Positions 14,166-15,597 of a DNA stretch of 15,597 nt are shown here, piece after piece. Within the stretch, counting starts at the first letter, position 1, and every line of letters begins with the position of its first letter. The notes beneath the pieces are model-generated. The model was not told the DNA's origin. It made no database searches and saw only the letters and a program-made list of their open reading frames with translations. A program made the position numbers and the translations under genes. Source of the stretch: Chloroflexota bacterium (GTDB taxonomy: Bacteria; Chloroflexota; UBA6077); the NCBI GenBank assembly GCA_021845945.1, contig JAJZRD010000068.1, positions 1 through 15,597 of the forward strand. The letters are read 5' to 3'.

Positions 14166-15335
14166 TCACGGCACGTAGGCCTTCTCCACCGCCTGGATGC
14201 CCGCCACCAAGTCGTCCTCCTCCATCCGGTCCCGGCCGTGCATCGCCGCCGAGGCCGCCCCATACCAGCCGGCGAGGGCCAGGCACTTCCCCAGGTAGTC
14301 CCATCCCTCGCGAAGGTGGGGGCTCTCCAGCAGCGACTTCCGCAGCAGGTAGTTGGAGAGGAAGCGGGTCAGGTAGTCGTCGAACTGGGTCCGGCTCAGG
14401 TCCCGGTCCACCCGCCCCAGGGCACCAAGCTCCACCCAGCCCTCCAGGGTGGAGAGGTACAGGGGCCCGGAGCCGTTCCCCACCGCCAGGGCGTAGCCAA
14501 TGGCGGCCGACCCCCGACCGGAGGTGGGCGTGTGAGGGGTCTCGATGTCCCCAATCATGGGGGCCAGCACCGGGAGCTCGGGCAGGGAGGGGTTCTCGGC
14601 GGAGCCGACCCGGTCGAAGGCCGGGAGATAGGCTGCCCTCCTCCACTCCCGCAGCCACGCGGCGACCTCCCCCTGCTCCAGCCACCGCTTCCCAGAAGCC
14701 CAGTCCGCCATAGCGACGAGCAACGCGCCCCCCGCCACCCACCGGGCAACCACGGGGAACTCGCGCCGTGCCAGGATCTCCAGGAGGGATCTCTCCAGCT
14801 CCAGGTAGGCGGACCAGCCCATCCGGCGGCCGGGCGCCAGAAGGGCCTCCGGGTCGACGTTCCGACGGCGGTTGAGTCCGTTTCTGTCGGGGGAGCCGTC
14901 CAGCCACTCCTGAACCAGCGCCTCGTCGACGGAGAAGGGCTCGCCCTCGCTGCGAACCAGGGCCGGGCAGGCGTAGTCGGCGCCCACCAGCACCCCCTCC
15001 GTCGTGTGCCCCAGCAGGAACGGGAACCGCCGGCAGGTGAAGGGCTTGGCCTGCTCGCCCAGCACCTTGTGGATCAGACAGAGGTTGTCCTCCTCCAGGA
15101 AGACGCACCGCCCCTTCAGCTTGGCGATCTGGATGCTCGGCTGAAGCTGCCCCGGAAGCCGCTGCTCCTCGAACAGCGGCACTCCCCGCAGCCGGGGGCT
15201 ATCCTGGGCCCAGTCGCGGGCCAGGAGCCGATCCCGGTCCTCCGGCTCCACCAGGATCCGCCACCCCCGGCAGCACCAGCCGCAGCGCCGGCAGGAGTAC
15301 ATCTGCCCCTCGGGCACCGCCAGTTGTACTCGCAA
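14166..15335 (-). CDS. YkgJ/FliB-like cysteine-cluster protein
   Basis: The 389-residue protein opens with a metal-binding cluster YSCRRCGWCCRG (Cys15, 18, 21, 22), then Cys77, Cys86, Cys101 (KPFTCRRFPF) and Cys123, the pattern of the YkgJ Zn/Fe-chelating family and of FliB-type lysine N-methylases. The C-terminal half (about 170-389) is mostly helical, including YLTRFLSNYLLRKSL and CLALAGWYGAASAAM, resembling the helical tail of FliB-like proteins. No flagellin is nearby, so methylation is only a possibility. The frame is open further up to 15500, but that part overlaps a receptor remnant. TTG at 15335 is preferred because TAGGA lies 6 bases upstream and the Cys cluster follows within 15 residues. 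Confidence 0.82.
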   Translation of the reverse strand: MRVQLAVPEGQMYSCRRCGWCCRGWRILVEPEDRDRLLARDWAQDSPRLRGVPLFEEQRLPGQLQPSIQIAKLKGRCVFLEEDNLCLIHKVLGEQAKPFTCRRFPFLLGHTTEGVLVGADYACPALVRSEGEPFSVDEALVQEWLDGSPDRNGLNRRRNVDPEALLAPGRRMGWSAYLELERSLLEILARREFPVVARWVAGGALLVAMADWASGKRWLEQGEVAAWLREWRRAAYLPAFDRVGSAENPSLPELPVLAPMIGDIETPHTPTSGRGSAAIGYALAVGNGSGPLYLSTLEGWVELGALGRVDRDLSRTQFDDYLTRFLSNYLLRKSLLESPHLREGWDYLGKCLALAGWYGAASAAMHGRDRMEEDDLVAGIQAVEKAYVP

Positions 15336-15343
15336 GGTTCGTC

Positions 15344-15496
15344 CTACCGATTCTCGTACATGTCCACCAGGGACTTCACCTTCTGTGGGTTCGCCTTGGC
15401 CGCATCCACCACGTCCTTCAGGGTCTTGAATGGGCTCTCCTTCTTGACAGATATCACGACCGGCTCGATGTTGTCCAGGGCCAGCGAGGTCAACTG
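15344..15496 (-). pseudogene. Remnant of a Bug/TctC-type solute-binding receptor
   Basis: The 50 codons read NIEPVVISVKKESPFKTLKDVV then DAAKANPQKVK, which matches the conserved stretch (SPyKTLkDlidaAKAnPGkvk) of tripartite tricarboxylate transporter receptors, normally about 300 residues long. The upstream part ends at 15497, where the insertion-sequence end begins. Directly after PQKVK the frame reads SLVDMYENR and stops, so about 190 downstream residues are also missing. The TAG stop overlaps the ribosome binding site of the next gene. It was presumably broken by the insertion on one side and a deletion on the other. Confidence 0.65.
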
Positions 15497-15498
15497 TC

Positions 15499-15545
15499 AC
15501 TGCTCAGGGAAAATGTCCGGTTTAACTGCTCAGGGAAAATGTCCG
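15499..15545. repeat. Two direct 21-bp repeats at the insertion-sequence end
   Basis: Bases 15499-15519 and 15525-15545 are identical (core TGCTCAGGGAAAATGTCC), separated by GTTTA, a period of 26. They sit between the receptor remnant and the transposase start and look like transposase-binding sites at a transposon end. Confidence 0.8.
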
Positions 15546-15558
15546 CCATACTTGAGGT

Positions 15559-15597
15559 ATGAGGACACTTACCTTGAACCCGAAACAGCAACGAGAG
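15559..15597 (+). CDS. Transposase, N-terminal 13 codons only
   Basis: The ATG at 15559 begins MRTLTLNPKQQRE, an N-terminus like that of ISNCY-type transposases, which continue into a helix-turn-helix. GAGG lies immediately upstream, spaced unusually close. The frame runs off the window at its last base, so length and intactness are unknown. Confidence 0.55.
   Translation, partial: MRTLTLNPKQQRE

Larger units (their letters stand above)
15499..15597 (+). mobile_element. Left end of an insertion sequence (ISNCY-like), cut by the window edge
   Basis: The element starts at or just before the direct repeats and continues past the window. Its composition is less GC-rich than the neighbouring genes. 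The repeat sequence and the transposase N-terminus recall the ISNCY group; the family assignment rests on recall of such ends and is tentative. The exact left boundary and target duplication cannot be fixed without the right end. Confidence 0.6.

Noticed and set aside
15336..15500. N-terminal extension of the cysteine-cluster gene to 15500
   Set aside because: These 55 codons overlap the receptor remnant in another frame and have Gly/Glu-rich nonsense composition; TTG at 15335 has a ribosome site.
1..15597. CRISPR array, tRNA or rRNA genes
   Set aside because: No regularly spaced repeats beyond the two-copy IS end, and no cloverleaf or rRNA-like sequence was seen on reading through.

Overview
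The window is GC-rich bacterial DNA. The mix of genes (a single-copy 'LTQ-QADKIK' secreted protein, a LUD protein, a DUF559 nuclease next to GC-rich hairpin repeats, a second-set type IIA topoisomerase) and the many short palindromic repeats between genes fit a Chloroflexota-like lineage. That placement is an inference from gene style, not from a marker gene.

Left part (1-5500): a secreted small protein and an S11 D-Ala-D-Ala carboxypeptidase run rightward. They end at a 21-bp perfect hairpin shared with a convergent GyaR-type 2-hydroxyacid dehydrogenase. A 70-aa unknown and a saccharopine-dehydrogenase-like NAD(P) protein follow leftward. The latter shares its start region, with ATG codons facing each other one base apart, with a rightward HExxH protein. 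A small leftward membrane protein comes next.

Middle (5500-8370): leftward fumarylacetoacetate-hydrolase-family and LUD-domain genes, separated by about 490 bp with no convincing gene, then a methyltransferase reduced to its two ends by an internal deletion with a frame change.

Right part (8370-15597): a leftward topoisomerase pair, subunit B (769 aa, with a histone-H1-like Lys/Ala tail) then subunit A (805 aa, TTG start, quinolone-contact positions Val and Gln). A DUF559 endonuclease-like gene bordered by GC-rich hairpin repeats sits between them. Upstream lies a repeat-filled 480-bp spacer with a perfect LexA-type palindrome, then a YkgJ/FliB-like cysteine-cluster gene, a 50-codon remnant of a Bug/TctC solute receptor, and the left end of an insertion sequence whose transposase begins 39 bases before the window edge.

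The overall picture is core genes interleaved with palindromic repeats, a mobile-looking nuclease gene, an IS, and two genes that look cut down by deletion. No clearly new multi-gene system is visible. The most unusual items are the topoisomerase features and the DUF559 gene placed between its subunits.
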